Positions 39,248-49,642 of a DNA stretch of 64,000 nt are shown here, in pieces; position 1 is the first letter of the stretch; every line of letters begins with the position of its first letter. The position numbers were made by a program, and so were the translations under genes. The stretch is from Inonotus obliquus. Taxonomy: Eukaryota > Basidiomycota > Agaricomycetes > Hymenochaetales > Hymenochaetaceae. The notes beneath the pieces are model-generated. The model made no database searches and had not been told where the DNA came from. It was given only the letters and a program-made list of their open reading frames with translations. The stretch spans positions 806,001 to 870,000 of the forward strand of contig JAJHTX010000011.1 of the NCBI GenBank assembly GCA_032164295.1. Direction: 5' to 3'.

Positions 39248-42200
39248 ATGTCTGCAAATAAAATTGGCGAATTAAAAAATCAGATCGAAAGCGAACCGTT
39301 TGAAGAAAATGAATCCGACAATGATGACTTTGAGCTCCTCCTCGACGAACTCGTCAAAGGCCCAGTCGTCCGAAAGATAAATAAGGAAACCCCGGCAAAG
39401 GCTCGAGACGAAATGGACCTCTACGTCGACATGATCCTAGATGATGGAAGAGTGTTAGATGCCCATGCGTTGATAGACTCAGGTTGTACAGACTCGTATA
39501 TCGACGCTGGCTTCGTTGAACGATACCAAATTCCAACGATGAAACTTCCAATCGCGACGAATGTCATGAATGCCGATGGAACACCGAACGAAGGAGGCAA
39601 AATGACGCAATATGTCGAACTTAACCTTCGGATTGAGAATCATGAGGAAAGGATACGTCTACCTGTCCTTACCATCTCAACGTCAAATCTGTTCCTAGGC
39701 TACTCGTGGTTAAGCCGACACAACCCGTCGATTGATTGGAAACGAGGACAAATTGATTTCAACGAATGCCCGACATCGTGTAAACGATACGACGCTCCTA
39801 AGGCTCGCTACGTTATTCCTCAGCGCCGGCCATCGTCGGAACTGCCGTACTTGAAGGAATACTACGATGTCTTTAGTGAAGAAAACTTTGAACGGTTACC
39901 CGAACATAGAGTGTGGGACCACGTCATCGACTTGAAACCGGACTTTAAACCGTCCGATTGTAAGGTCTACCCCTTGAGTGTGAAGGAGCGCGAAGAACTA
40001 CGCGCCTTCATCGACGAAAATCTCAAGTCAGGACGTATACGTGAATCGTCGTCTCCTATGGCATCCCCTTTCTTCTTCATCAAGAAGGCTGATGGTTCGT
40101 TAAGAGCTATCCAAGACTACAGGAAGCTCAACGAAGGAACGATTAAAAACAAGTACCCTCTACCGCTCATTGGTGAACTCGTCGACAAGGTTAAAACGGC
40201 TAAGGTTATCTCGAAACTCGACGTCAGATGGGGATACTACAATATCCGTATCAGAGAAGGCGATGAATGGAAAGCAGCTTTCAGAACAAACGAAGGACTC
40301 TTCGAACCCACCGTCATGTTCTTTGGCTTATGCAATGCCCCAGCAACCTTCCAGACGTTCGTCAACCACATCTTCAGAGACCTGATCGGGCAAGGGAAGA
40401 TTGTCATTTACCTCGACGACATCCTCATTTTCTCGGAAGATCTCGAGGAACACCGACGGATGGTTAAACAGGTGCTCAGCGTGCTGAGGGAGCACAAGCT
40501 GTACCTAAAATCGACGAAATGCGAGTTCGAAGTGTCGACGGTAAAGTTTCTCGGGTATATCATCGGTAATGGCGAGGTACGCATGGACCCTGCAAAGATC
40601 GACGCCGTCGCCGAATGGCCAGTCCCAAAGAACAAGAAACAACTACAACAGTTTCTGGGGCTCGGCAATTGGCTTCGACGATTCGTCAAAAGTTACAGTG
40701 CTGTCATCAAGCCGCTTACTCGTCTGACCGGAGACGTCGCATGGGAATGGACTCCACAGGAGCAGGCAGCCTTTGAGGAAATCAAACAAAGGTTGACCAG
40801 CGCTCCCGTCCTAGCTATCCCAAACGACGACGACCCATTCCGAGTAGAGACCGACGCGTCAGACTTTGCGACTGGAGGTGTTTTACTCCAGAAGCAGGAT
40901 GACGTGTGGAGGGTAATCGCCTACAGGTCCCAAACGTTGTCGCCGGCCGAACGAAATTACCAGATCTACGACAAAGAACTTCTCGCAGTCGTCCAAGCAC
41001 TGACAGAATGGAGGCAATACCTCCTAGGCGCTAAACACCCCGTCGAGCTTTGGACAGATCATGCGAACCTAACGTACTTTAGGAAGCCGCAAGATCTAAA
41101 TCGTCGACAAGCTCGTTGGTCCCTGTTTTTGTCGGAATTCGATCTCACGTTCGTTCACAAACCAGGTACAACCATGACAAAGGCGGACGCTCTCTCCCGT
41201 CGGTACGACTACGACGAAGGGAAGGAGGACAACCAGGGGCTGATGCTGTTGAAGGACGAATGGTTTAAGGCTAGGGCTGTCGTGGAAACGACGCGGACAA
41301 TGTTGGAACAACGGATCAAGGATGCTGGTGAAGGACTGGAACCCAGGGTGGATGGCCGACTTGTCGTACCGATCGAATTGATCGAAGAAGTCTTAAAGGA
41401 ATACCACGACTCGCCGTTAGCAGGACACCCAGGTCAGACCAAGACTTGGAGGTCCATCGGTCAGAAGTTCTGGTGGCCGGGACTAATCCAAGATGTTGTC
41501 AAGTACGTCAAGGGTTGCGACGTTTGCCAAAGGACTAAACCGTCTAGACAACCAAAACGACGTACTTTACATCCGCACGACGTCCCTGAAGGTCCATGGC
41601 AAACGATATCGGTCGATTTCATCGGTGAACTCCCTGAGTCAAATGGATACAACGCGATCTGCGTCATCGTCGACAAGTTTTCAAAGCAAATACATGCGAT
41701 TCCGACGACGACGAAGATAACGGCTCAAGGAACGGCAAGGCTCTACAGGGACCATATCTTCAGGCTACACGGACTCCCCAAAAAGATCGTCCATGACCGA
41801 GGTCCCCAGTTCGATGCGGACTTCATGAAAGAGCTTTACAAGCTTCTTCATATCGAAGGAAATCCGTTGACGGCCTATCATCCTCAGACTGACGGACAGA
41901 CAGAGCGAGTTAATCAAGAACTCGAACTGTACCTAAGGATGTACGTTAACCATCGACAGTCGGATTGGTCTGAATGGCTAGCGCTTGCGGAGTTCGCTTA
42001 CAACAATCGGGAACATTCGTCGACAAAGATGTCTCCTTTCTTCGTCAATACGGGCCTCAATCCCCTTAACCCAGGAACGATCCATACGACGTCGAGCAAC
42101 CTGTCAACTGAGGAATTTGCCAAAGAACTCAAGGAGGCACACGCTCAAGCAAAAGAAAACCTTGAAAAGGCAAACGATGCAATGAAAAGAGCACACGATC

Positions 42201-42766
42201 GACAGGCGACCGACGTCGTTGAATATCAGGTCGGAGACAAGGTTATGCTGGACGGACGAAACGTTACAACGGTCAGACCCACTCGAAAATTCGCGGACAA
42301 ATGGTACGGTCCTTTCGACGTTATGGAGAAGGTTGGCGCAGCTGCGTACAAACTTAAACTGCCCAAGACATGGAAAAAGGTACATCCCGTCTTCAATGAA
42401 GTACTCCTTAAACCGTACGTCGAGCCGTCGTTCGAAGGACAGAAGAAGCCACCTCCACCTCCGCCAGAACTCGTCGACGGTGAGGAAGAGTACGAAGTCG
42501 AAGAAATTCTAGACTCGCGCGAACATCGAGGAAAGCTTCAATTCCTCGTTCGCTGGAAGGGCTACGATGAAACTACCTGGGAACCCCGCGATAACCTCGT
42601 CCCTAATTCTAACGAGGCTATCGACGATTTCTACAAGCTACATCCAGGGGCCCCTCGGGTTCTCGTCGCGCGTTTAGGTCTCTCAACGTTCAAACCGATT
42701 TTCCGTTACACCGAACCGGATCGAACCAACGGTTGGTCGGGTCGCCCAACCTTAAGGGGGGGGTGA
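39248..42766 (+). CDS. pol: Element A Pol (protease, RT, RNase H, integrase, chromodomain)
   Basis: The 1,172-codon frame contains an aspartic protease (LIDSGCTDSYID), reverse transcriptase with LDVRWGYYNIRI and the catalytic YLDD in IVIYLDDILIFS, RNase H with TDASDFATGG, integrase with the H/H/C/C zinc finger (CDVCQRTK), and the D,D,E core (SVDFIGELPES, VHDRGPQFDADF, ERVNQELELYL). A C-terminal chromodomain follows (YEVEEILDSREHRGKLQF, VRWKGYDETTWEP), which in relatives targets integration to marked chromatin. The frame lies -1 relative to gag and is open back to 39122, overlapping gag by 34 nt, so expression by frameshift or reinitiation is likely. The TGA (42764-42766) directly abuts the 3' LTR. 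Confidence 0.95.
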   Translation: MSANKIGELKNQIESEPFEENESDNDDFELLLDELVKGPVVRKINKETPAKARDEMDLYVDMILDDGRVLDAHALIDSGCTDSYIDAGFVERYQIPTMKLPIATNVMNADGTPNEGGKMTQYVELNLRIENHEERIRLPVLTISTSNLFLGYSWLSRHNPSIDWKRGQIDFNECPTSCKRYDAPKARYVIPQRRPSSELPYLKEYYDVFSEENFERLPEHRVWDHVIDLKPDFKPSDCKVYPLSVKEREELRAFIDENLKSGRIRESSSPMASPFFFIKKADGSLRAIQDYRKLNEGTIKNKYPLPLIGELVDKVKTAKVISKLDVRWGYYNIRIREGDEWKAAFRTNEGLFEPTVMFFGLCNAPATFQTFVNHIFRDLIGQGKIVIYLDDILIFSEDLEEHRRMVKQVLSVLREHKLYLKSTKCEFEVSTVKFLGYIIGNGEVRMDPAKIDAVAEWPVPKNKKQLQQFLGLGNWLRRFVKSYSAVIKPLTRLTGDVAWEWTPQEQAAFEEIKQRLTSAPVLAIPNDDDPFRVETDASDFATGGVLLQKQDDVWRVIAYRSQTLSPAERNYQIYDKELLAVVQALTEWRQYLLGAKHPVELWTDHANLTYFRKPQDLNRRQARWSLFLSEFDLTFVHKPGTTMTKADALSRRYDYDEGKEDNQGLMLLKDEWFKARAVVETTRTMLEQRIKDAGEGLEPRVDGRLVVPIELIEEVLKEYHDSPLAGHPGQTKTWRSIGQKFWWPGLIQDVVKYVKGCDVCQRTKPSRQPKRRTLHPHDVPEGPWQTISVDFIGELPESNGYNAICVIVDKFSKQIHAIPTTTKITAQGTARLYRDHIFRLHGLPKKIVHDRGPQFDADFMKELYKLLHIEGNPLTAYHPQTDGQTERVNQELELYLRMYVNHRQSDWSEWLALAEFAYNNREHSSTKMSPFFVNTGLNPLNPGTIHTTSSNLSTEEFAKELKEAHAQAKENLEKANDAMKRAHDRQATDVVEYQVGDKVMLDGRNVTTVRPTRKFADKWYGPFDVMEKVGAAAYKLKLPKTWKKVHPVFNEVLLKPYVEPSFEGQKKPPPPPPELVDGEEEYEVEEILDSREHRGKLQFLVRWKGYDETTWEPRDNLVPNSNEAIDDFYKLHPGAPRVLVARLGLSTFKPIFRYTEPDRTNGWSGRPTLRGG

Positions 42767-43218
42767 TGTTACGACGTCTTTTTCCTTTCTTCCTCATACG
42801 GCCTTTCTTTCTATTTTCGTCAATGCATGTTTACTTTCGTTTTAACCACGTTCTTTCACTTAATCTCTACTGGCTTAGCTAATCACAATCTATAACAACT
42901 TTATCCCGCCATTCCCTTTTTTCCTTTGTTTCTGTTTGTCTTTGTTTATACTGTACAGTTTATGTAAAGCTTTCCCGCGACGTCTGTGTATATAAGGCTG
43001 GATCAGAGAGTTAGGGATTCCCCACTCTCTTGTTCTAGTACTATCACCTACGTCGCAGGTAAGTCGTATGATACCTGTATATTAGATAGACGTTCTAATC
43101 TAGTACTATCACCTACGTCGCAGACTCCGGTCTCTTGTGATTAAGTGGTAGCTCGTCTTCTTGCTCGTCGACGTCTCTGATCCTGTGATCGACGTCTCTG
43201 ACTGCGCAAGGCGTAACA
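42767..43218 (+). repeat. Element A, 3' LTR
   Basis: 452 bp, equal in length to the 5' LTR, with two differences noticed by eye (CGCGACGTC here against CGCAACATC on the left, just upstream of the TATA box). Preceded by the polypurine tract at about 42752-42763. Confidence 0.95.
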
Positions 43219-43223
43219 CACCA
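43219..43223. repeat. Ty3/gypsy A target duplication, right
   Basis: CACCA, matching 36790-36794. Confidence 0.93.
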
Positions 43224-44770
43224 GAGGTGACATTCTCTTCGTTCAGAAGATCATTGCCTGGTCATTTCAGATGTCCGTCAAGTTTCATCAAGAAGGATTT
43301 TATGTGAAATTGTCAGAGCTCATAAATAAACAAACTTAGCCAGTAATACTTCTTCGAAGTCTCCTTCCCATTACCCGGATCAACGTAAATCAATTCTTTC
43401 ATGGCTCCACCGAAACAAAGCATTTTCCAGAATTCGGGAAAGTTCTGGTCCATTTGATGGAGGAAGGACTCGACATCCAAGTGCATCAGGTCCAGAAGTT
43501 TTTTTTAGTCCATTGTCGAGAACCAAAGTCTCACGGTCCATATGGAGTGCTTTCTTCTTAGCATAAGAGATGGCGCTGCTCGTAACAAGTTCCATAGACC
43601 CTGTGGTGGAGTCCGCTTGGTGTTTATCAGAAATCGAATTCTTAGCGTAAGAGATGACACTGCTTACATCAAATTCCAAAGATATTGTGATGGAGTCTGC
43701 TTGGCATTTATCGGAAATTGATGCGCCAGATAAATAAATTGGATGACTCAAGGACTATCAGTTCGAGTCTGCAAATCTATGCTTGATGGTCTTGTTTGCT
43801 GTTCTAATCTGCTCCAGCTTAGTCATTAATTTTGTCACCTCCTCTTGATATTCGCTATTTTTAAGGCTTTCTCAAAGCTGTCTGAGTGACACTTCCCTAA
43901 AATGGACCTCATAGAAGTACACTATCGCCCAGTAAAAGCATTGTTGACATATCCGTAAGAATTGGCAGTGGTTCAAAGCAACACTTTTGGGAGACTAATA
44001 CCATTCTGATAAGTCGGTGATCATGTGTCAAACATTAGTTAACCTACCACTTCCATTAGTTCCTTAGTTATCTCGTCCTTGGGGAATACCTTTTGATTGA
44101 GGTCATCCATATTCTGCTGCATAGCATTCATCTGAGCCTGCAAGACAGTCAACGAAGTCCTGAGAGGCAGAACGTCATCCTTGTGCAAAATTGCCATCGC
44201 ATGAAGATGGTGAAAATGTTCTATGAGTTGGTCTTTATTGGCAGCTTTATTGGCCCTTGCGCTCCTCACTTTCACATAACTCGTCTTAATAAGCACTTGT
44301 ACTGCACAACCACCAGTAGCTAAGACATCAGAGGTCAGTTGTATTGCAACTATTGTCTAAAGACAATTTACTAACTCTCGGAATCAAGGCTGTAAAAATC
44401 ACTGAATGACAGAAATTTGACACTTTTTGCCAACTAAAATGACTTAGGGGGTGAACCTGACTGGAAAGATGGTGAATCCGACTTGAGAGATGGTGAACCT
44501 GTCTTGGAAGATGGTGAACCTGTCTTGGAATCAACATCTTTCAAGTCGGGTCCAGTTGATTCCGACTTAGTAGATGGTGAACCTGAAGGGTGCACGTCCA
44601 CACTGGAAGATGAATCTAGTATCGAAAACATACCATGTTCTAAGATGGGCACTCCGTTTCAATCAACCAGCTACAAGAGAAAGACATTGCTCATCAGCAA
44701 GAGACTGTTTCTTCATAATCGATATGGGAGCAGATTTCTCAGCAGGTGACTGTGAATTCGAACTAGGCAT
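43224..44770 (-). pseudogene. Unknown gene F, 5' part
   Basis: Coding-like minus-strand blocks run from an ATG at 44770 (MPSSNSQSPAEKSAPISIM) leftward. They include a Ser/Pro repeat region (GSPSSKTGSPSLKSDSPSF, 44430-44640), a predicted helical segment (VLQAQMNAMQQNMDDLNQKV, 44039-44296) and two copies of a 27-residue repeat (ISDKxQADS...VISYAK, about 43550-43710). Exon borders could not all be fixed. The last block joins the 36137-36794 part across the gypsy element. No known domain was found. Start about 365 bp from the divergent unknown gene G. Confidence 0.45.
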
Positions 44771-45134
44771 GACTAATAAACTTTCAATGGCAATAGCAAG
44801 ATGTTCGCAGAGACGATAACACACAGGAAAGACAAGCGGAGAGGCTGAGAGTATAGAGGGAGTGAGAAGAAAGGGGATGCAATGAATTGCAGTGGAGTGG
44901 GAGGTTATATAGATGTGGATTTGGGTGGTCAGATCTTGTTGATAAGAGTATTGGTCTTGGTCTTGGGGTCTTTACAGTAAGGTTAGACCAATGTAATTAG
45001 CGTTGAGTTTAAGAACCTACTTGTTGATTATAGTCTCAGGAAGAGATGAAGACAAAGCACTTCTGCTGTGGTGCATGCTATGTCGACTAAAGCCTCAGAA
45101 TTTCTTTCTTGGTTTCTCATCTACATCCAGCAAA

Positions 45135-45560
45135 ATGCCCTCTCATGCAACAAGAAAGTCGGCCAAGCTCAAGAAAGCTGAGGAGCACGAAGCCATTCAG
45201 ACAAGGGCAGCAAGCATCAAGCCACCCAGAGGTCGCCCTTGCAAGAATGCACTGCCAGACTTACTATTGAACCTTACCCATGAGGCAACAATGAAGCAAA
45301 CTAAAGGAATGGTATAGGGAAACAATATCCAAAATCGTTTTCTTTAATCTGATCACTAGTTTTAGACAAACAAAAGGGCTTGCAAAGCTAGCGCAGACAG
45401 TGGTGATGAAGCGCCTGATGACAAGTCCATCTATGATGTGGCACTTGCATTTGGGCTAGAAGTGCCAGATGAGGGCACAACATACAAATACATTGAGACT
45501 CCCGACTCTCTCGATAAGACTAAGCCACCTGGGGATGAAATTATATTCAAAATTCCCAGT
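45135..45560 (+). CDS. Unknown gene G, first exons (AT-hook-like protein)
   Basis: Exon 1 (45135-45311) encodes MPSHATRKSAKLKKAEEHEA and a PPRGRPCK motif resembling an AT-hook, followed by GTATAG. After an AG at 45365 the frame continues from 45366 (TNKRACKASADSGDEAPDD, IYDVALAFGLEVPDEG) to about 45560, where the frame becomes unclear. The protein is charged and probably DNA-binding or nuclear. It is head-to-head with gene F. A later part of the same gene seems to lie at 47165-47640 beyond repetitive DNA. Confidence 0.45.
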
Positions 45561-45679
45561 GTGTCTTGTCTTACACTGCTTATTAATATCCAGATTGGGA
45601 AATGCTAATGCCCAATCATTATAGAAGATGTTGGCTTAGACACTAGTATATCATTTGAAAGAGCTAATATCAGGAAGTG

Positions 45680-47150
45680 CGACAGTACTTCCCAACGAGA
45701 ACCTCAGCAGGAGGGAGGTAAGGTCAGTACAAGTACAGGAGTTACCCCATACAGGTAGGATCGGGGGAACGGCCAATGAAGGAAGGTAGGTAGGGCAGAT
45801 TGAAGGAAGATACACGGAGAATCACTACTACTCTGGGCAAGGTTAAAGGGAGAGGTGGAGTTGAGAATAGTCAAGAGCATCACAACTAGCTTGCTGCCGG
45901 TGAGCGCCAGAACAGGTCAACACTAGGCTTCACTCATAGCTGCTGCAAGCACAGGGATTTGGACAGGTACGCCAGGGATCCACAGAGCTCAACTACAAGA
46001 CAGAGTAAAAGGAGGCCAGGGTGAATACTACACAACAAGATGGTGGCGAACTCTTAGCAGAGTACAAGCTTAGAGACCGGGAGCGTAGTCAACGCAGCCC
46101 CTTCACAAGTAGGCAGCTTGGCATTATCGCAGCCCCTTCACAGGTAGGCAGCTTGGCATCATCTCATCAACCCTACTGAAGTCCTTATGACGGACAACAC
46201 AACCAAGTTCCAACAGCTCATGGCCGAAGATACAAGGAGGGCTGGGCTCTGCCCCCTAGTGATCACACATAGAGACAGAACCGCAACACAGGGGGATATT
46301 AGGAGATACCAAAGCTGAGGAAAGCTTTGGTGTCCCTTGTCCTCCCTTTATACCATTAGTGTGAGAACTATCTACGGTGTACAAATAATGTGCACGGACC
46401 ATAAACAATGCGCACAGACCAACAGTGTCATGTAGCTATGGCTTGATTATATAAAGGGAAGATAAGAAATGTGGAGGCCATGGGTTCGAGTCACGGCACA
46501 GGTAGGAATAATAAAAGAAAAGGAATGATGAAAACTAAGGAGAGGATAGGTGAAGGGAACATGGCGACACTAAGGGAAAGGAGTAAAGACAGTAACTCAC
46601 AATACCTTCCATAAGTCATCAGTGTCAGCATAGTCAAGAAAGTTCGGTAGAGAGAGAGGCGGGGGTAAGCAGATGTCATCTGGGGTCCGAGTCTCCAGGC
46701 TGACTATGTCGGGGCTGTCCCATGACTTCTACCTACAGCCTAGATAGGAAGAGTGCAATGATGCTAGCACACATCGGCCCGATAAGGCACTATACCATTA
46801 CAGTGTGACATGCGTCTGAGACATCGAGGGGGAAGGCTTAGCTAAGACCAATAGCTACTTCGGATAAGAGAGTTCCATAGTGAGAAAGTGAAGGGGAAGG
46901 AGATAAGAACGATCATAAGTTCTGAATGTGACAGAGGAAAGGGAAGAGGTAAGAGCGCTAGTCTTAGTAAGGACTAGTACAATAGGAAGGGGAAAAAGGG
47001 TAAGGGGAAATGCAGAAGGGTAAGACCGACATTAGACCGAGGTCAGTATCGGAATGAGAATAGGGCGGAGTCAGGGATTCAGGGTTACAACAGTAATAAG
47101 AAGTGTTGATCATGTAGATCATCAAAAGGAGTTGATCGGCGAAAGGTAGT
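45680..47150. repeat. Purine-rich inserted repeat region
   Basis: About 1.5 kb of AGG/AAG-rich DNA (GGAAGGTAGG, GGGAAGGGG types) without coding frames separates the two parts of gene G. It contains two copies of a 36-bp unit (CGCAGCCCCTTCACAGGTAG and the following bases) at about 46094-46129 and 46130-46165. The borders are approximate; no clear LTR or inverted repeat ends were identified. Confidence 0.4.
46430..46500 (+). repeat. Possible tRNA-derived SINE head
   Basis: GGTTCGAGTC at 46484-46494 matches the RNA polymerase III B box (GGTTCGANTCC), and an A-box-like TAGCTATGGCTTG lies about 50 bp upstream. An A-rich stretch AATAATAAAAGAAAAGG follows. It does not fold into a proper tRNA. Weak evidence; chance matches are possible. 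Confidence 0.25.
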
Positions 47151-47640
47151 TCATAACAGCTAAGATGTGGAGTCTGGTCACATTACCACCCCAACGTGAG
47201 ACAAAGCAAGATATCTTTAATCTCGATGTCCAATTGTCCGATGGGTCTGGATCATGCTCCCTTGAAATCAACTCCGGAATGACCCTTGTTGATCTTCTCA
47301 ATGCAGTTGTGGACCAACTTGGCGGTCGTAGCATCATTGAGAGACTTAGTTAAGAGTCAACGTCATGGTCCAGAAAGATAGGAACAAACAAATATGTGCC
47401 CCACTTCCTAGACTCTCAAATGGAGAAAGACAAGCTCTTTAACCGCATTCGGGAATATCGGGAGGAACAAAAGCAGCTCAAGAAGAAGGATATCAATCCA
47501 GACATTACTCTTATTATTGCAACTCAGGCTCAGGTAGTAATATCAATCTTCTACTCTGTAGTATCTTATTGACAGGCCATTCACAGGCATCTGGTAAATC
47601 AACCACTCAGAAGAGGGGTGAGATTAACAAAGTTCAAGAT
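47151..47640 (+). pseudogene. Unknown gene G, later part, truncated by an LTR element
   Basis: Coding-like frames read MWSLVTLPPQRETKQDIFNL, SGMTLVDLLNAVVDQLGG, stop, then RKIGTNKYVPHFLDSQMEKD and FNRIREYREEQKQLKKKDIN up to a GTAGTA donor near 47535; a possible next exon begins after GACAG at about 47574. The region stops where the LTR at 47641 begins. With repeats on one side and a retroelement on the other, and a stop after IIERLS, the gene is no longer intact. Function unknown. Confidence 0.4.
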
Positions 47641-48206
47641 TGTTAGGATGGACAAGGTGGCAGTGCACACTCGAGGCCTGTTCTCACGAAGATCATCTGG
47701 TTAAACCAAGACAACCTCTACACTGTCTTGAGAGGGAGTACACAGTCGTCGGCGACGTACATCTAAGGTGGAGAACCTTAAGTAATGCACGCATCTAGAA
47801 ACAGTATACGACTAAGATGTTGTGGTGGTAAGTAGATTGAATAAACTAAGTAAGTACAAGAGAGGAATACCTAAGACGTCGTGGTAGTAAGTAGAAGAGT
47901 CGAGTGGGGAAGACAAGACAAGATCTTTCTACTTATATACACCTGGATTGTGGGAAGGTATTACTCTAAGAAGGTGCTGCGCAGCAGCATAACAATATAA
48001 CCAACAAGTAACGGGGCCCGACGAGTCAGCAAGAATGAGTAAGGGCGAGTAAGCGTCGTCGGGGTTGGGGCAGAATTAGTAATGCAGTATTAGTAATAAA
48101 TCGGGATGGGGCGGAGGGAGTCATAAGGTATTAGTAATGAAAGGAATTTAGTAATAAATGGAATACGAAAAATAAGAAAAGATGAAAGAGGAAAAGTGTT
48201 CTTACA
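47641..48206 (-). repeat. LTR of another gypsy-type element (element D), minus orientation
   Basis: On the minus strand it runs from TGTAAGAACAC (48206) to ATCCTAACA (47641), 566 bp. A TATA box GTATATAAG lies inside at about 47936-47944, followed by TTCCCCACTC, the same promoter layout as in the LTR of element A. The adjoining internal sequence on its 5' side has a polypurine tract (GAAGGGAGGG), which fixes the orientation: this is the 3' LTR. The other LTR is not in the window. Confidence 0.75.
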
Positions 48207-48352
48207 TCACCCTCCCTTCAAGGTTGGGCGTCCCGACCAACATTTATGCCAGCAGTCCTGGTTGATCAACCGGATCTACATTGAGGGGTAGATCTTCCAC
48301 GTCGATTGCAACCATGGGTTTTCCTTTCCAACCATTCACTGGGTCTGGAGGT
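48207..48352 (-). pseudogene. Element D, end of pol and polypurine tract
   Basis: The minus-strand text GTTGGTCGGGACGCCCAACC followed by TTGAAGGGAGGGTGATGT closely resembles the end of element A pol (GGTTGGTCGGGTCGCCCAAC, polypurine tract, TGATGT). Upstream a frame reads PDPVNGWKGKPMVAIDVEDL and PGLLA before a stop. Only 146 bp of the internal part are left; element B is inserted next to it. Confidence 0.65.
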
Positions 48353-49339
48353 TGTTAGGACCAGTGCGGATCAGATCAGCAGACCGACATTGATCGACTG
48401 ATCAACACGATCGACGCACCAGAACAAGTCCACTCACTCCGGCAATATTCGCAGTCCGTCTTGATAAGCGATGGGAAGTGCGAGGCGGTGCTTTGTAGAG
48501 CAGAGTAGCAACAGTACTTAGTCGGGGTCAAGGGACCGGCCGGACACTAGTACCGATGATAAGAGTGGTAGCGAAGAAGAGAAGCTTTGTAGGGCTTCTT
48601 TGTATTCACTAGTACAGAAGAATTTTGCTGAGGGACATAGCCACCCTTGCTTGGCCTATTTATACCCGAAGCTTCTATCTATTGAGTTACCCGGGCTCCC
48701 TCGGGCACAGCCTCCTGATTCTTCCGAGCACAGCCCCTATCTTGTCCGATACCCTGCAATCTCCAATCGGGTGGCGATGCACCTCCGATCTTCTCCGCAA
48801 TCTTTCTAGGACTTTTGATATGACTTCATACCTGGTTAGTGCACGGTAATCACGCCATCACCGGCCAATCCTGTGGCTGTGCGGAGCTCCGTTGTTAGAA
48901 AACGCTCGCCCTAAAGGGACTATACAGTAACCACAGTAGGACGGTCCGCAGTGCTACGGGTTCGGCGATGCTTTTCTAAGAGTTTCCGGAGCCTACTCGG
49001 TTTTCACAAGCAGGGCAGATTCCCAAGTATACTAAGCGTTGCCTCGGACGCTCTCGTTTAGCTGATCAAGTCGGGCCTTAACCTCGTTGACAGGCTAGTA
49101 GGACAAGTACCTGGCTGAGGCTCCGGTAGGTTGCCGTTCGCAAGCTTCTCTAGTCGGTGGGCGACTAATCAATCGTTCCACGCCGTAGAGTAAGAGAGGT
49201 TAAGCAGATTAGGTGGTCTTCAGATTAGAAGCTAGATGCCTAAGAGGACTCGATGTACAAGACGATCGAAAGAAAGATGGGGAGCTACGGTCTAAGTCTA
49301 CAACTATTTATACCTTTTCCTCATGTTGTGGACGGACCA
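48353..49339 (-). repeat. Probable 3' LTR of element B (borders approximate)
   Basis: The low end TGTTAGGACC at 48353 interrupts element D and gives a CCTAACA terminus on the minus strand. A purine-rich tract (GTAGGAAG) precedes TGGTCCGTCC at 49339, the proposed minus-strand start. TATA-like sites occur near 48655-48662 and 49307-49315. A second TGTTAG at 48892 leaves open that two LTRs or fragments are present. No second copy is available in the window for comparison. Confidence 0.4.
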
Positions 49340-49642
49340 CTTCCTACGCTCCGTAGTTCCTACTCTCGATCTGATTCGTTATTCTAGCTTCCAAACTCGT
49401 GCGGTATTCCTATTGTTCTGCTGCGGATTGACTCATCGACTGCGCCCTGTGCAAGGCGATGACTCGGCGTTGACTCATCTTGACTTGAACTGAATTGAAA
49501 CCTATGCTCGGGGTCGGCCTTGTGCTGCGCCCTGTGCATAGAGTGAGTCAGTGAGTGAGTCATTGAATGCGTGTTCGTATGCCATTGGTTTTGCATGGCT
49601 GCGCCGTAGTTAGAGTTTGCTCGTCCGCAGTTGCTCGTGCAT

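Larger units (their letters stand above)
36795..43218 (+). mobile_element. Intact Ty3/gypsy chromovirus (element A)
   Basis: The 6,424-bp element has two 452-bp LTRs (TGTTACG...GTAACA) that differ at only two positions by eye (36999-37010 against the matching right-LTR site), a perfect 5-bp duplication CACCA, uninterrupted gag and pol frames, and a polypurine tract AAGGGGGGGG just before the right LTR. Pol has the order protease, reverse transcriptase, RNase H, integrase, chromodomain, which defines chromoviruses. The near-identity of the LTRs indicates a recent insertion, and it may still be active. It interrupts unknown gene F. Confidence 0.96.

Noticed and set aside
46480..46500. tRNA gene at the GGTTCGAGTC box
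   Set aside because: No acceptor, D or anticodon stems can be formed around it; kept only as a weak SINE hint.
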